Of a stretch of DNA of 64,000 nucleotides, positions 9,668-18,834 are shown piece by piece. Under the pieces are notes generated by a model, which saw nothing but the letters and a program-made list of their open reading frames with translations, had not been told where the DNA came from and did no database searches. A program made the translations under genes and the position numbers. This DNA comes from Aeromicrobium sp. (lineage in GTDB: Bacteria > Actinomycetota > Coriobacteriia > Anaerosomatales > Anaerosomataceae): assembly GCA_015351705.1 (NCBI GenBank), contig JADIIM010000024.1, positions 62,001 to 126,000 of the forward strand, read 5' to 3'. Every line of letters starts with the position of its first letter. Within the stretch, counting starts at the first letter, position 1.

Positions 9668-11173
9668 GTGGAAGTCATCATCATCGGAGGCGGCATCGCC
9701 GGCCTGGGTGCCGCCTACAAGGTCCGTCGAGCTGCCGAGGCCGGGTACGACGTCACGTTCACGCTCGTAGAGCGCGATGACCGCCTCGGCGGGAAGATCT
9801 GGACCGACATCGCCGAGGACCCCGACGGCGGACGATACATCGCCGACGGCGGCAGCGACTCGTTTCTCACCGACAAGACCGCCGTCCACCGCGTGGCGAA
9901 GCTCCTCGGCGTGTTCGACGAGGAGTGCGGGACGCTCGAGGAGAACAAGAAGACGTTCATCGTCAAGCGCGGGAAGCTCGTTGAGATGCCCGACGGCATG
10001 ATGATGTTCGCGCCAACCAAGCTCGTACCGCTCGCCACCTCGCGGCTGTACTCGTGGCCAGCCAAGTTCCGCATGGCGCTCGATTTCGTGATACCGCGGA
10101 AGGTCCGCTGGGCCGAGGGAGAGACCGCGGCCGACCACGACGAGACGCTTGAGAGCCTGGTGGTCCGGCGGCTGGGCCGAGAGGCGCTCGATCGCCTCGC
10201 CGAGCCGCTCGCGGCAGGCGTGAACGGCGATCTGGCCTCCGAGATGTCGGTGGCCGCGCGCTACCCGATGCTGCTCGACATGGAGCAGCAGCACGGCTCG
10301 CTCGTGCGCGGCTTCCTCGCGCAGCGCAAGAAGGTCGAGGAGATCAAGCGCAGGTACCCGCCCAAGCCAGGCGCCAAGCGGCGCACCTTCTTCTCATCGT
10401 TCAACGAGGGCCTGCAGTTCATCTGCGACCGCATGGCCGACGCGGCGGGGCGCGAGCACATCCGCACGGGCGTGGGCGCGACCGCCATCGAGCGTGCGGG
10501 CGACGGGTGGCGCGTGACCCTCACGACCGGAGAGGTGCTTGAGGCCGACGCGGTCATCGTGGCCACCGAGGTGTGGGCCGCCGCCGGTCTCGCCCGTGGC
10601 GTTGACGGGGCGCTTGCGTCGCTTCTGGACACGATCCCGTCCTCGTCGTGCGCGACTGCGATCCTTGCGTTCGATGCGGCAGACTATCCGCATGACACCC
10701 GCTGGCACGGTGTGCTCACGCCGTCGGTGGAGCGCCGACCGCTCACCGGCGTGTCGCTCATGAGCTCCAAGTGGCCGGACCGTGCGCCGGAAGGCCGGGT
10801 GCTCTTCCGCGGGTTCCTCGGCGGACCGCGCGACCCGGAGGTCCTCGAGCAGAGCGACGAGGCGCTGCTGGAGCTCGCGCGCACGCAGCTTGCCGAGCTC
10901 ATCGGCATCAGGCCGGATGCGCGTCCGCGCTACGCGAAGCTCTTCCGCTGGGAGAAGGGGATGCCGCAGTACACGCTCGGCCATCTGGACCGTGTCGACG
11001 AGATCGAGCGCCTGACAGCCGGGCTGCGTGGGTTCGGGCTGGCGGGCAATGCGTACCGCGGCGTGGGCGTGCCCAACGCGCTCGAAAGCGGGGAGCAGGC
11101 GGTCTCCAAGGTGCTTGCCGAGGTCGGCATCACCCTTGCCGAGGACAGCGTCGAAGAGAGGCGGGTCTACTAG
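9668..11173 (+). CDS. hemY: Protoporphyrinogen/coproporphyrinogen oxidase, copy 1
   Basis: This FAD enzyme removes six electrons from a porphyrinogen to form the porphyrin; in the coproporphyrin-dependent route it is called CgoX. The 501-residue protein has the N-terminal dinucleotide fold IIIGGGIAGLGAAYKVRRA, then DGGSDSFLTDK, MPDGMMMFAPTKLVPL, RFLVRRLGREALDRLAEPL-like helices, and the C-terminal FAD-contacting PQYTLGHLDRVDEIERL and GNAYRGVGVPNALESGE. It starts at GTG 9668 with AGAGGAG upstream. A close paralogue begins two bases after its stop, so this is a tandem duplication. The partner HemH lies just upstream. Confidence 0.9.
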   Translation: MEVIIIGGGIAGLGAAYKVRRAAEAGYDVTFTLVERDDRLGGKIWTDIAEDPDGGRYIADGGSDSFLTDKTAVHRVAKLLGVFDEECGTLEENKKTFIVKRGKLVEMPDGMMMFAPTKLVPLATSRLYSWPAKFRMALDFVIPRKVRWAEGETAADHDETLESLVVRRLGREALDRLAEPLAAGVNGDLASEMSVAARYPMLLDMEQQHGSLVRGFLAQRKKVEEIKRRYPPKPGAKRRTFFSSFNEGLQFICDRMADAAGREHIRTGVGATAIERAGDGWRVTLTTGEVLEADAVIVATEVWAAAGLARGVDGALASLLDTIPSSSCATAILAFDAADYPHDTRWHGVLTPSVERRPLTGVSLMSSKWPDRAPEGRVLFRGFLGGPRDPEVLEQSDEALLELARTQLAELIGIRPDARPRYAKLFRWEKGMPQYTLGHLDRVDEIERLTAGLRGFGLAGNAYRGVGVPNALESGEQAVSKVLAEVGITLAEDSVEERRVY

Positions 11174-11174
11174 C

Positions 11175-12686
11175 GTGAAGAAGATCATCATCATCGGAGG
11201 CGGTGTGGCCGGGCTCGGGGCGGCGTACAAGGTGCGGCGCGCGGCCGAGGCGGGTCACGATGTCGACTGCGTGCTCGTTGAGAAGGACGCCCGGCTCGGC
11301 GGCAAGCTCGCCACGGACATCGTCGCTGACCCCGAAGGCGGCGAGTACGTCGTCGACGGTGGGAGCGACGCCTTCGTCTCCACCAAGCCGGCTGTCGCGC
11401 GCATTGCGCGGATGCTGGGTCTCGGCGACTCGATGGTGCCCGCACGCGAGGAGAACAAGAAGACGCTGATCGTGAAGGGCAAGCGCCTCGTGGAGCTCCC
11501 CGACGGCATCATGATGTTCGCGCCCACCAAGCTCGTGCCGCTGGCCACCACGTCCCTCTACTCCTGGCCCGCGAAATTCCGCATGGCGCTCGACTGGTTC
11601 TTGCCGCCCAAAGTGCGCTGGGCCGAGGGCGAGACGGCGCAGGACCATGACGAGACGCTTGAGAGCTTCGTCGTGCGCCGCATGGGCCGCGAGTCGCTCG
11701 ACCGTCTCGCCGAGCCGCTCGTGGGCGGAGTCCACGCCTCAGACCCGCGCGAGATGTCGCTTGCCGCGACGTTTCCCAACTTCCTCGAGATGGAGCAGGA
11801 GTTCGGCTCGCTCATCCGCGGGTTCCTGGCCGAGCGCAAGAAGCGCGAGGCGATGCGCAAGAAGTATCCGCCCAAGCCGGGCGCCAAGCCATGGGCGTTC
11901 TTCAACACCTTCTACCGTGGCATGCAGCAGCTCACCGACGGCATGGCCGATGCGGTGGGCCGCGAGCGCATCATCACCGGCGCCGCGGTGACCGTGGTCG
12001 ACCGCGACGGCGCTGGCTGGCGCGTGACGCTCGATGACGGCCGCGTGCTGGAGGGTGACGCGGTGATCGTGGCCACCGAGGCGTGGGCGGCCGAGCCGCT
12101 GGCCCGGCACGTCGAGCCTGCGATCGCCGATCTGCTCGCGACGATCCCGTGTTCCTCCTCAGCCACCGTGCCGATGGCCTTCCGGTCCGAGGACTTCCCC
12201 TCAGACCGGCAGTGGTTCGGCATCCTCTCGCCGATCGTGGAGAACCGCCCGCTGCTCGCCGTCACGCTCTCCTCCTCGAAGTGGCCGGACCGGTCACCGG
12301 AGGGCCGCGTGCTCCTCCGTGGCTTCATCGGCGGGCCGCGCAACCAGCACCTGCTCGAGGCGGATGACGCCGAGATCATCGAGACCATTCGCGCGCAGAT
12401 CGTGGACCTGCTCGGCATGAAGGCCGATGCGCAGCCCGTCTTCGCGAGCGTCTACCGCTGGAACGGCGGCATGCCCCAGTACACGCTCGGGCATCTCGAC
12501 CGCGTGGACGAGATCGAGCGGTTGAGCGCCGAGGTCTCCGGCTTTGCGCTCGCCGGCGGCGCGTACCGCGGCGTGGGGATCCCCAACTGCATCGAGAGCG
12601 GGGAGCGGGCGGTCACCAAGGTGCTGGCTGACGTCGGCATCGGCTACGACGAGGACACGTCGCCGAAGCGTCCGCCAGGACTGTAG
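11175..12686 (+). CDS. Protoporphyrinogen/coproporphyrinogen oxidase, copy 2
   Basis: This is a second 503-residue FAD-dependent porphyrinogen oxidase, colinear with the copy just upstream over its whole length. It has the same landmarks: IIIIGGGVAGLGAAYKVRRA, DGGSDAFVSTKPA, LPDGIMMFAPTKLVPL, PQYTLGHLDRVDEIERL and GGAYRGVGIPNCIESGE. All FAD-binding elements are intact, so it is not an obvious pseudogene. The GTG start at 11175 is one base after the stop of copy 1. A longer frame beginning at 11028 only adds residues that overlap copy 1 and was not used. It may differ in substrate (copro- versus protoporphyrinogen) or in electron acceptor, but the sequence does not say which. Confidence 0.87.
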   Translation: MKKIIIIGGGVAGLGAAYKVRRAAEAGHDVDCVLVEKDARLGGKLATDIVADPEGGEYVVDGGSDAFVSTKPAVARIARMLGLGDSMVPAREENKKTLIVKGKRLVELPDGIMMFAPTKLVPLATTSLYSWPAKFRMALDWFLPPKVRWAEGETAQDHDETLESFVVRRMGRESLDRLAEPLVGGVHASDPREMSLAATFPNFLEMEQEFGSLIRGFLAERKKREAMRKKYPPKPGAKPWAFFNTFYRGMQQLTDGMADAVGRERIITGAAVTVVDRDGAGWRVTLDDGRVLEGDAVIVATEAWAAEPLARHVEPAIADLLATIPCSSSATVPMAFRSEDFPSDRQWFGILSPIVENRPLLAVTLSSSKWPDRSPEGRVLLRGFIGGPRNQHLLEADDAEIIETIRAQIVDLLGMKADAQPVFASVYRWNGGMPQYTLGHLDRVDEIERLSAEVSGFALAGGAYRGVGIPNCIESGERAVTKVLADVGIGYDEDTSPKRPPGL

Positions 12687-12729
12687 CGGGTCTCACCGGG
12701 AGAGCGTCGGGAAGGCCGGGCCGCCGCGC

Positions 12730-13542
12730 TCAGGATCCTTCGACCTCGGCGATGGCGGCCAGCAGGGCCGCATGGAGCGTCGGGTTCGCGGCGATCACGT
12801 CGCGGGTGGTCACGCTCCACGGATCGCCGTTGAAGTCCGTGACCGCACCGCCTGCCTCGGTGACGATCAGCACGCCTGCGGCCATGTCCCAGGGCTGGAG
12901 CGAGGTCTCCCAGAAGCCGTCCACCCGCCCGGTGGCCACGTGGCACAGGTCGATGGCCGCCGAGCCGTCGCGGCGGATGTCGTGCGCCGGCCGGAGCAAG
13001 CGCTCGAGTAGTCGGAGTTGGCGGTCGAGGCCGGCGCCCCGGTCGTAGGGGAAGCCGGTCGCCAGCAGCGCCTCGGCGAGCGCGTGCGCGCCCCGGCACG
13101 TGAGCCGTGTGCCGTCGCGCCAGGCGCCATGGCCCGCGGCGGCCGACACCATCTCGTCGGCAGGAACGTTGTAGACGGCCCCGGCGACCGGCGCGCCGTC
13201 GCGCAGACACGCGACACTCACCGAGTAGCACGGATAGCCGTGCACGAACGAGGTGGTGCCGTCGAGCGGGTCGACCACCCACACCTCGTCGTCGCGAAGC
13301 GTCCCCGGTACGATGCCGGTGAGGTCGAACACCTCGGGCTCCTCCACCACGAACCGTGCGCTCTTCACGGCCTCGGCGATCGACCGGACGACCGCGACGC
13401 CTGCGGCCACGTCCGCCGCACTCACGAGATCGGCGCCGCCGGACTTGGCGCGGACGCCGGTGACACGCGGCGCATGGGCCCGCAGTACCTCGGCTCCGGC
13501 ACGGGCGGCATACTCGGCGATGTCGCGAAGCGATGCGGTCAT
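12730..13542 (-). CDS. Inositol monophosphatase family protein
   Basis: This is a magnesium-dependent, lithium-sensitive-type phosphatase of the inositol monophosphatase family, acting on inositol phosphate or a similar sugar phosphate. The 270-residue protein shows the metal-binding VVDPLDGTTSFVHGYPCY motif near residue 90, the upstream acidic VVEEPEVF, and the C-terminal WDMAAGVLIVTEAGG. The ATG at 13542 was chosen because GGGAG precedes it at good spacing. It is divergent from the transketolase gene with an 85-base gap. A perfect 14-bp palindrome (GTCTCCCGGGAGAC, 13545-13558) overlaps its ribosome-binding site. The substrate could also be a nucleotide phosphate (CysQ-like). Confidence 0.88.
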   Translation of the reverse strand: MTASLRDIAEYAARAGAEVLRAHAPRVTGVRAKSGGADLVSAADVAAGVAVVRSIAEAVKSARFVVEEPEVFDLTGIVPGTLRDDEVWVVDPLDGTTSFVHGYPCYSVSVACLRDGAPVAGAVYNVPADEMVSAAAGHGAWRDGTRLTCRGAHALAEALLATGFPYDRGAGLDRQLRLLERLLRPAHDIRRDGSAAIDLCHVATGRVDGFWETSLQPWDMAAGVLIVTEAGGAVTDFNGDPWSVTTRDVIAANPTLHAALLAAIAEVEGS

Positions 13543-13627
13543 GGGTCTCCCGGGAGACGGGGTTCGGGTATGCTCAAGTGTACAGGTTCGCCGGACCCTC
13601 CGGCGTCTCCGGAGCCGAGGAGGAGCG

Positions 13628-15547
13628 ATGCTCGAACGAGGTTTCCATGTGCCCGAGCTTGATGCGGCGAGCGCCGAGGAGATCGCCGAGCGCGCCCGGC
13701 GGCTCCGGGGTGCGATCCTCACGATGACCACGCTTGCGGCGTCGGGGCATCCTGGCGGCTCCATGTCGTCCCTCGAGGCCTACCTCGTGCTGTACCACTT
13801 CGCGGCGCTCGATCCGGCGCGGCCGCGATGGGAGGACCGTGACCGCATCGTCGTGAGTCACGGACACACCTCGCCCGGAGTCTACTGCGCGCTCGCCGAC
13901 GCGGGGTTCTTCTCGCTCGACGATGCGGTGGCGCACTTCCGCCAGGCAGGCAGCGTGTTCGAGGGGCACGTGGAGCGCTCGGTGCCGGGCGTCGAGTGGG
14001 GCACCGGCAACCTCGGGCAGGGACTGTCGGCGGGCGTCGGGTTCGCGCTCGCATCGCGGATGACCGGCCGCGGATACCGCACGTTCGTGGCCATGAGTGA
14101 CGGCGAGCAGCATAAGGGCCAGGTGGCTGAGGCGCGCCGGCTCGCGGTCAAGGAGGGGCTCGTGGACCTCACGGTCGTCGTCGACTGCAACGGCATCCAG
14201 ATATCGGGTGAGACCGCCGATGTGATGCCGGTGGACATCGCGCGCGGGTACGCCGCCGACGGCTGGGGCGTCATCGAGGCGGACGGCCACGACGTCACCG
14301 CGTTGTACGCGGCGGTCTCGGCGGCACTCGCCGACACGGAGCGCCCGGTCGCGATCATCGCGCGGACCGTGATCGGCAAGGGCGTGTCGTTCATGGAGGG
14401 CAAGGCCGAGTTCCACGGACGCGGACTGACAGGCGAGGAGTACCTCCGCGCCATGGCCGAGCTCGGGCTCGAGCCTGCGCTCGAGGCCGCGCGTGAGCGA
14501 CGCGGCGGCGTGACGCTCACCCCCGCGCTTCACACCGTGCCCAACCGTTGGGTGGTGCCGACCGGCGAACCACGCACCTACACACGCGAGAAGCACACGG
14601 ACAACCGCTCGGCATGGGGTATGGCGCTTGCCGACATCGCCGAGAACGCTTCAGACGTGCCGATCGCCGTCCTGGACTGCGACCTGGCGGCCTCGGTCAA
14701 GACCGACGGCTTCGCCGGAGTGCGGCCCGACGGGTTCATCCAGTGTGGGGTGGGGGAGCATAACGCGGCGACGGCGGCCGGCGCACTCTCGGTCTCGGAT
14801 GTGCTGACGTTCTTCTCGGATTTCGGTGTGTTCGGCATCGATGAGGTCTACAACCAGCAGCGGTTGAACGATATCAACGAGGCCCAGGTCAAGCTCGCTG
14901 TCACCCACTGCGGTCTCGATGTCGGCGAGGACGGCAAGACGCACCAGTGTCTCGACTACGTAGGAGCGTTGCGCACGATGTTCGGCTGGAAGGTGATCGT
15001 GCCGGCCGACCCGAACCAGACCGACCGTGCCGTGCGCGCGATGGTCGGGATGCCCGGATGCGTGGCGATCGCGATGGGCCGGTCGAAGATCCCGGTCATC
15101 CTCGACACGGACGGTGCGCCGCTCTTCGGCGGCGACCGCGCCTTCGAGTATGGTCGCGCCGCGTGGGCCCGGGAGGGGTCCGACGGCGTGGTCCTGGCCA
15201 TGGGGACCGTCGCGGGTGCGGCGGTCGATGCCGCGGACGTGCTCGCCGAGGAGGACCTCTCGATCGGTGTCGGCATCGTGTCCGCTCCTCTCGACCTCGA
15301 CGACGAGCTGATGGAACGTGCGATGCAGGCGCCATGGGTCCTGGTGGCCGAGGACCACGGCGCGCGAACGGGTCTGTGGGCCTCGGTCGCCGAGTGGCTC
15401 ACCGCGCGTGGCATTGCCGCACGGGTGGTCTCCCGCGGCGTCGACGGCTACCAGAGCTCGGGCGCCGCCCAGGACCTGCTGGCTCGCGCGGGACTCGACG
15501 TACGCGGGCTGGCCGATGCGATGCGCGAGCTCGCCGCGGAGGCGTGA
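13628..15547 (+). CDS. tkt: Transketolase, single-polypeptide type
   Basis: This thiamine-diphosphate enzyme moves two-carbon units between sugar phosphates in the pentose phosphate pathway. The 639-residue protein includes both halves that are separate genes in many actinobacteria and archaea. The N-terminal half has LAASGHPGGSMSS, VVSHGHTSPGVYCAL, TGNLGQGLSAGVGFAL and the diphosphate-binding SDGEQHKGQVAEARR. The C-terminal pyrimidine-binding half has QCGVGEHNAATAAGALS with the catalytic glutamate, FSDFGVFGIDEVYNQ and GVDGYQSSGAAQDLL. The start is the ATG at 13628 with GAGGAGGAG upstream. A two-component system follows after 76 bases. A role as a transketolase-like enzyme with another acceptor cannot be excluded. 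Confidence 0.88.
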   Translation: MLERGFHVPELDAASAEEIAERARRLRGAILTMTTLAASGHPGGSMSSLEAYLVLYHFAALDPARPRWEDRDRIVVSHGHTSPGVYCALADAGFFSLDDAVAHFRQAGSVFEGHVERSVPGVEWGTGNLGQGLSAGVGFALASRMTGRGYRTFVAMSDGEQHKGQVAEARRLAVKEGLVDLTVVVDCNGIQISGETADVMPVDIARGYAADGWGVIEADGHDVTALYAAVSAALADTERPVAIIARTVIGKGVSFMEGKAEFHGRGLTGEEYLRAMAELGLEPALEAARERRGGVTLTPALHTVPNRWVVPTGEPRTYTREKHTDNRSAWGMALADIAENASDVPIAVLDCDLAASVKTDGFAGVRPDGFIQCGVGEHNAATAAGALSVSDVLTFFSDFGVFGIDEVYNQQRLNDINEAQVKLAVTHCGLDVGEDGKTHQCLDYVGALRTMFGWKVIVPADPNQTDRAVRAMVGMPGCVAIAMGRSKIPVILDTDGAPLFGGDRAFEYGRAAWAREGSDGVVLAMGTVAGAAVDAADVLAEEDLSIGVGIVSAPLDLDDELMERAMQAPWVLVAEDHGARTGLWASVAEWLTARGIAARVVSRGVDGYQSSGAAQDLLARAGLDVRGLADAMRELAAEA

Positions 15548-15623
15548 CGAAGGGGACTGGTCGGCCCGCTTCTTCACACGGTCTTCACGCGGCGACGGTA
15601 CGCTCGCGGCGTAAGGAGGCGAT

Positions 15624-16316
15624 GTGCGCATGCCGCGCGAGGTGCTTGTCGTCGATGACAACGAGAAGATCGTGGACGTCCTGCGGGCCTACCTGGAGCA
15701 GGACGGCTTCAGCGTGCGCACCGCGGCCGACGGGCCCACGGCGCTTGCCGAGGTGGCCCGCTCGGTGCCCGACATCGCTCTGCTCGACATCATGCTACCC
15801 GGGACCGACGGGCTCGAGCTCACCAGGCGCTTCCAGCGCGACCACGGGCTGCCGGTCATCCTCGTGACCGCCCGCTCGGACGAGGTGGACCGGCTGGTAG
15901 GCCTCGAGATCGGTGCTGACGACTACATCTCCAAACCGTTCAGCCCGCGCGAGGTCGTCGCCCGGGTCAAGGCCGTCCTGAGGCGCGCCGACGGCGCACG
16001 CGGGGACGGGGGTGTCCTGCGCGTGGGCGCTCTCGAGGTCGATACCGAGCGCCGCGAGGTGCGTCTTGATGGCCGAGCGTGCGATCTTACCCGTACCGAG
16101 TTCGACATCCTGTCCACGATGGCGTCGCATCCCGGCAGGGTGTACAGCAGGCTGCAGCTGCTCGAGGCCGCGACCGGGGATGCGTTCGACGGGTACGAGC
16201 GGACCATCGATGCCCACATCAAGAACATCCGCAAGAAGATCGGCGACGACCCGCGGTCACCGGCGTACGTCAGGACGGTGTTCGGCGTCGGCTACAAGGT
16301 GGAGGCCCCCCGATGA
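15624..16316 (+). CDS. OmpR-family response regulator
   Basis: This is a two-component DNA-binding regulator. Residues 1-120 form the receiver, with VVDDNEK supplying the acidic pocket, the phosphoacceptor aspartate in LLDIMLPGTDG, and the conserved lysine in ISKPFSPREVV. A winged-helix OmpR/PhoB output domain follows, with LTRTEFDILSTMASHPG and RTIDAHIKNIRKKIGDDP. The start is either GTG 15624 or ATG 15630, with AAGGAGG ending at 15619; the difference is two residues. Its stop overlaps the histidine kinase ATG (ATGA), so the pair is cotranslated. The regulon is unknown; nothing nearby resembles a repeated binding site. Confidence 0.93.
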   Translation: MRMPREVLVVDDNEKIVDVLRAYLEQDGFSVRTAADGPTALAEVARSVPDIALLDIMLPGTDGLELTRRFQRDHGLPVILVTARSDEVDRLVGLEIGADDYISKPFSPREVVARVKAVLRRADGARGDGGVLRVGALEVDTERREVRLDGRACDLTRTEFDILSTMASHPGRVYSRLQLLEAATGDAFDGYERTIDAHIKNIRKKIGDDPRSPAYVRTVFGVGYKVEAPR

Positions 16317-17464
16317 AGCGCGCAGGACTCATCCGCCAGGTCTTCATCGCAAGCCTCGCCGTTGCGCTCGCCGCAGTCCTCGCCACCGGGCTCATCGCAC
16401 GCCGCGCGCTCGAGGCCGCTTTCGCCGAGTATCTCACCACACTCGGCAGGCACATGGGCCCTGGCTCGGGCATGGCCCGGCGGTTCGTGGTCGGCACCGC
16501 AGAGGGCGCGTTCCTTACAGGCGTGGACCGTGGCATCGTCATCTCGGTGCTCATCGCCGTGCTGCTCGCAGCCGTGGGGGCGTGGCTCGTGGCGCGCCGC
16601 CTTGTCCGGCCGATCCGTCGGCTGACCGCCGCATCGCAGACACTCGCGTCAGGCGATCTCACACACCGGGTGCAGCGTGACGGTCCCGCCGAGGTGGCCG
16701 AGCTCGCCGACGCCTTCAACGACATGGCCGCCGCGCTTGAGAACGCCGAGGCGCTCAGACGTCGGCTCGTGACCGATGTCGCCCATGAACTGCGCAATCC
16801 CATCGGGGCACTCCGTGCACAGATCGAGGGGATCGCCGAGGGCGTCATCCCGGCCGACCAGGCCAGGATTGCGTCGCTCGTGGAGGACGTCGCGACGCTC
16901 TCGCGCCTCGTCGACGATCTGCAGGAGCTCTCAATCGCCGAGGCCGGACGGCTGCACTACGAGCCCACACGGTTCGACATCTGCGTCACGGTGGCCACCG
17001 AGGCCGAGAGAGCGGCGGCGCAGGTCGCGGCGGAGGTCGACATCGAGATCGCCTGTCCGGACGGGCCGGTGTCGCTGGAGGCCGATGAGTTCCGGATCGC
17101 CCAGGCGGTGAGGAATCTGCTCTCCAACGCGGTGAGGCACACCGCCCACGGCCGGATCGAAGCCCGCGTGACCTGCGAGGGCAGCGGGGTGCGCGTCGCC
17201 GTGACCGATACCGGTGAGGGGATCGCCGAGGCGGACCTCCCGCTCATCTGGGAGCGCTTCTACCGCGCGGACGCGTCACGTGCGAGCGGCACGGGGGGCA
17301 CCGGTGTGGGTCTCGCCATAACCCGGCGCATCGTCGAGGCCCACGGAGGGCGTGTCTTCGCCGAGAGCAGGCAGGGGGAGGGCAGCACGGTCGGGTTCGA
17401 CCTGCCCGGACCGTGCGATCGTGCCTGTGCGTCTGATCGCCCGAGCGCCTCCCGTACCGCCTAA
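16313..17464 (+). CDS. Membrane sensor histidine kinase
   Basis: This is the cognate sensor kinase of the regulator encoded just upstream. The 383-residue protein has an N-terminal membrane helix (about residues 8-28), a short extracytoplasmic segment of roughly 50 residues, a second helix (about 75-97) and a HAMP linker. The phosphoacceptor histidine is in TDVAHELRNPIGALRAQI, and the ATPase domain has the N box LLSNAVRHTAHG, the G1 box DTGEGI and the G2 region GTGVGLAI. The small sensory loop suggests sensing at or in the membrane. It ends four bases into the convergent hydrogenase protease gene. The signal sensed is not predictable. Confidence 0.93.
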   Translation: MKRAGLIRQVFIASLAVALAAVLATGLIARRALEAAFAEYLTTLGRHMGPGSGMARRFVVGTAEGAFLTGVDRGIVISVLIAVLLAAVGAWLVARRLVRPIRRLTAASQTLASGDLTHRVQRDGPAEVAELADAFNDMAAALENAEALRRRLVTDVAHELRNPIGALRAQIEGIAEGVIPADQARIASLVEDVATLSRLVDDLQELSIAEAGRLHYEPTRFDICVTVATEAERAAAQVAAEVDIEIACPDGPVSLEADEFRIAQAVRNLLSNAVRHTAHGRIEARVTCEGSGVRVAVTDTGEGIAEADLPLIWERFYRADASRASGTGGTGVGLAITRRIVEAHGGRVFAESRQGEGSTVGFDLPGPCDRACASDRPSASRTA

Positions 17465-18033
17465 GCTCCAGCCTGCTTGGCTGCGATGTCGGTCTTCTCG
17501 GCGGCGACACGTGCCTGCAGTTCGGCGTCTCCATCGGTCCGCGGTGTGACGAATACCCCACGCTCCTCAAGCACGTAAAGCGTCGCGGCGATCGCGCGCG
17601 GAACGGCCGCAGCGACCGGTTCAGTGAGCCCGATGGTGATCTCGGCGGGCGTCATGTCCTGCACCTGCACGCCGATGCAGTCGGCCTCGGGCATCAGTCC
17701 GATCAGCTTGGCGGCCTCGAGGACGTCTGAGAAGCGGACATCGTGGAGTGAGTGCAGCACCTGGTTGGGCGCGAAGTCCTCGGGCGCCACCCGGACCACG
17801 GTCCCTGCGGGGTGCCCGGTGCCGTCGGCCGCGTCGACCAGGAGGAGGAACTCCACGCCCCGGAAGAGGTGGATCATCCCGAGCCCCATCGTGCCGCCGT
17901 CCATGACCGCGACGTCGTCCGGGAACTCGTAGTTGCGCTGCAGCGCCTCGGCCACGGTGTTGCCGACGCCTTCGTCGCGCATGAGCACATTGCCGATGCC
18001 GAGTACCAGGACGCGCGGCTCTCCCTCGAGCAC
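17461..18033 (-). CDS. Hydrogenase maturation endopeptidase (HyaD/HybD/HupD type)
   Basis: This endopeptidase cuts the C-terminal peptide from the hydrogenase large subunit after nickel insertion. The 190-residue protein has LVLGIGNVLMRDEGVG and MDGGTMG. By alignment to HybD, the three nickel-sensing residues are present: E21, D67 in LLLVDAAD, and H97 in SLHDVRFSDVL. The GTG at 18033 is preferred to one at 18042 because AGAGG lies eight bases upstream. It is the last gene of the hydrogenase operon, and the large subunit made upstream carries a 20-residue extension after its last ligand, which is the expected substrate. About 30 C-terminal residues go beyond the HybD core. Confidence 0.92.
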   Translation of the reverse strand: MLEGEPRVLVLGIGNVLMRDEGVGNTVAEALQRNYEFPDDVAVMDGGTMGLGMIHLFRGVEFLLLVDAADGTGHPAGTVVRVAPEDFAPNQVLHSLHDVRFSDVLEAAKLIGLMPEADCIGVQVQDMTPAEITIGLTEPVAAAVPRAIAATLYVLEERGVFVTPRTDGDAELQARVAAEKTDIAAKQAGA

Positions 18034-18122
18034 AGGACACACCTCTTTCTGATCGCTGCGTCGGGTAACGGCGCAGTGGCTGCGGGGTGGACAGGCGGGA
18101 TGTTCGGGGGCGTCCCCCCGAA

Positions 18123-18161
18123 GGCCCGGGCCCCGGAGCAGTGAGCTCCAGGGCCCGGGCC
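18123..18161. terminator. Long GC-rich hairpin between cytochrome b and protease genes
   Basis: An 11-bp perfect repeat (GGCCCGGGCCC, 18123-18133; GGGCCCGGGCC, 18151-18161) contains a second stem GGAGC/GCTCC. On the minus strand it sits about 40 bases after the cytochrome b stop. There is no T run, so it may attenuate transcription, or protect the 3' end of the upstream mRNA, rather than fully terminate before the protease gene. Confidence 0.55.
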
Positions 18162-18201
18162 GTGCATGCTGCGACGAGTGCTGTCGCAGCGGGAGCGACG
18201 A

Positions 18202-18834
18202 CTAGTGCTCCGTCTCCTTCCAGGCAAAGATGATCTTGCTCGGAGAGAAGTTGTACACGTTGGCCAGGTAGGCGTGGATCATCGTGAACACGATGAACAC
18301 CCACATCATGAAGTAGTGGATGATCCGCATGTTCATCGGACCGCCGACCATGTCAACGCCGCCCGCGAAGAAGCCCCAGTTCATGGTGGGCCCGTAGATC
18401 GCGAAGCCGGTGTAGGCCATGAGGTACGTCAGCGGGACCGTCGCCAGGTACGCGATCTTCTGGAGCGACCCGTACTTGGCCGAGATCACGGCCTCCTTGC
18501 GCAGGAACAGGTAGTACTTGACCGTCTCGAAGAACTGGTGACGGTTCTTCTCCTGCGGCAGCCAGTTCTTGATGTCCGTGTCCACCTCGCGGCTTCCAAG
18601 ATCGACGGCGGTCTTCACGAAGAAGGCCGCGATGATCCGGAACGTCAGGTTGATGAGGATCACGTACATCGCCACGAAGTGCATGCCGCGCGCCACACCC
18701 ATGAACCCGTCGAAGAACGGGTAGTGGATGTAGAAGCCCGAGAAGGCGAGCATGATCATGCAGATCAGGTTGATCCAGTGCGTGATCACGAACACCAACG
18801 GGTGGGCCTCACGATAGTGTGCGCTGCCTGCCAT
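18202..18834 (-). CDS. Membrane cytochrome b subunit of [NiFe(Se)] hydrogenase (HyaC/HupC family)
   Basis: This is the diheme cytochrome b that anchors the hydrogenase and passes electrons from the small subunit to the quinone pool. The 210-residue protein has about four or five hydrophobic helices. Candidate heme ligands are the histidines in VFVITHWINL (residue 19), GMHFVAMYV, RIIHYFMMW and FTMIHAYLANVYNF. The length is slightly below the usual 220-240. Its ATG immediately follows the TAG of the extended large subunit (TAGATG), which supports reading the large subunit through its internal TGA. The presence of this subunit indicates a respiratory, membrane-bound group 1 enzyme. Confidence 0.93.
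   Translation of the reverse strand: MAGSAHYREAHPLVFVITHWINLICMIMLAFSGFYIHYPFFDGFMGVARGMHFVAMYVILINLTFRIIAAFFVKTAVDLGSREVDTDIKNWLPQEKNRHQFFETVKYYLFLRKEAVISAKYGSLQKIAYLATVPLTYLMAYTGFAIYGPTMNWGFFAGGVDMVGGPMNMRIIHYFMMWVFIVFTMIHAYLANVYNFSPSKIIFAWKETEH

Noticed and set aside
13545-13558. Perfect 14-bp palindrome GTCTCCCGGGAGAC as an operator
   Set aside because: It overlaps the ribosome-binding site of the inositol monophosphatase gene, occurs once, and resembles no known operator; in such GC-rich DNA a single case is weak evidence.
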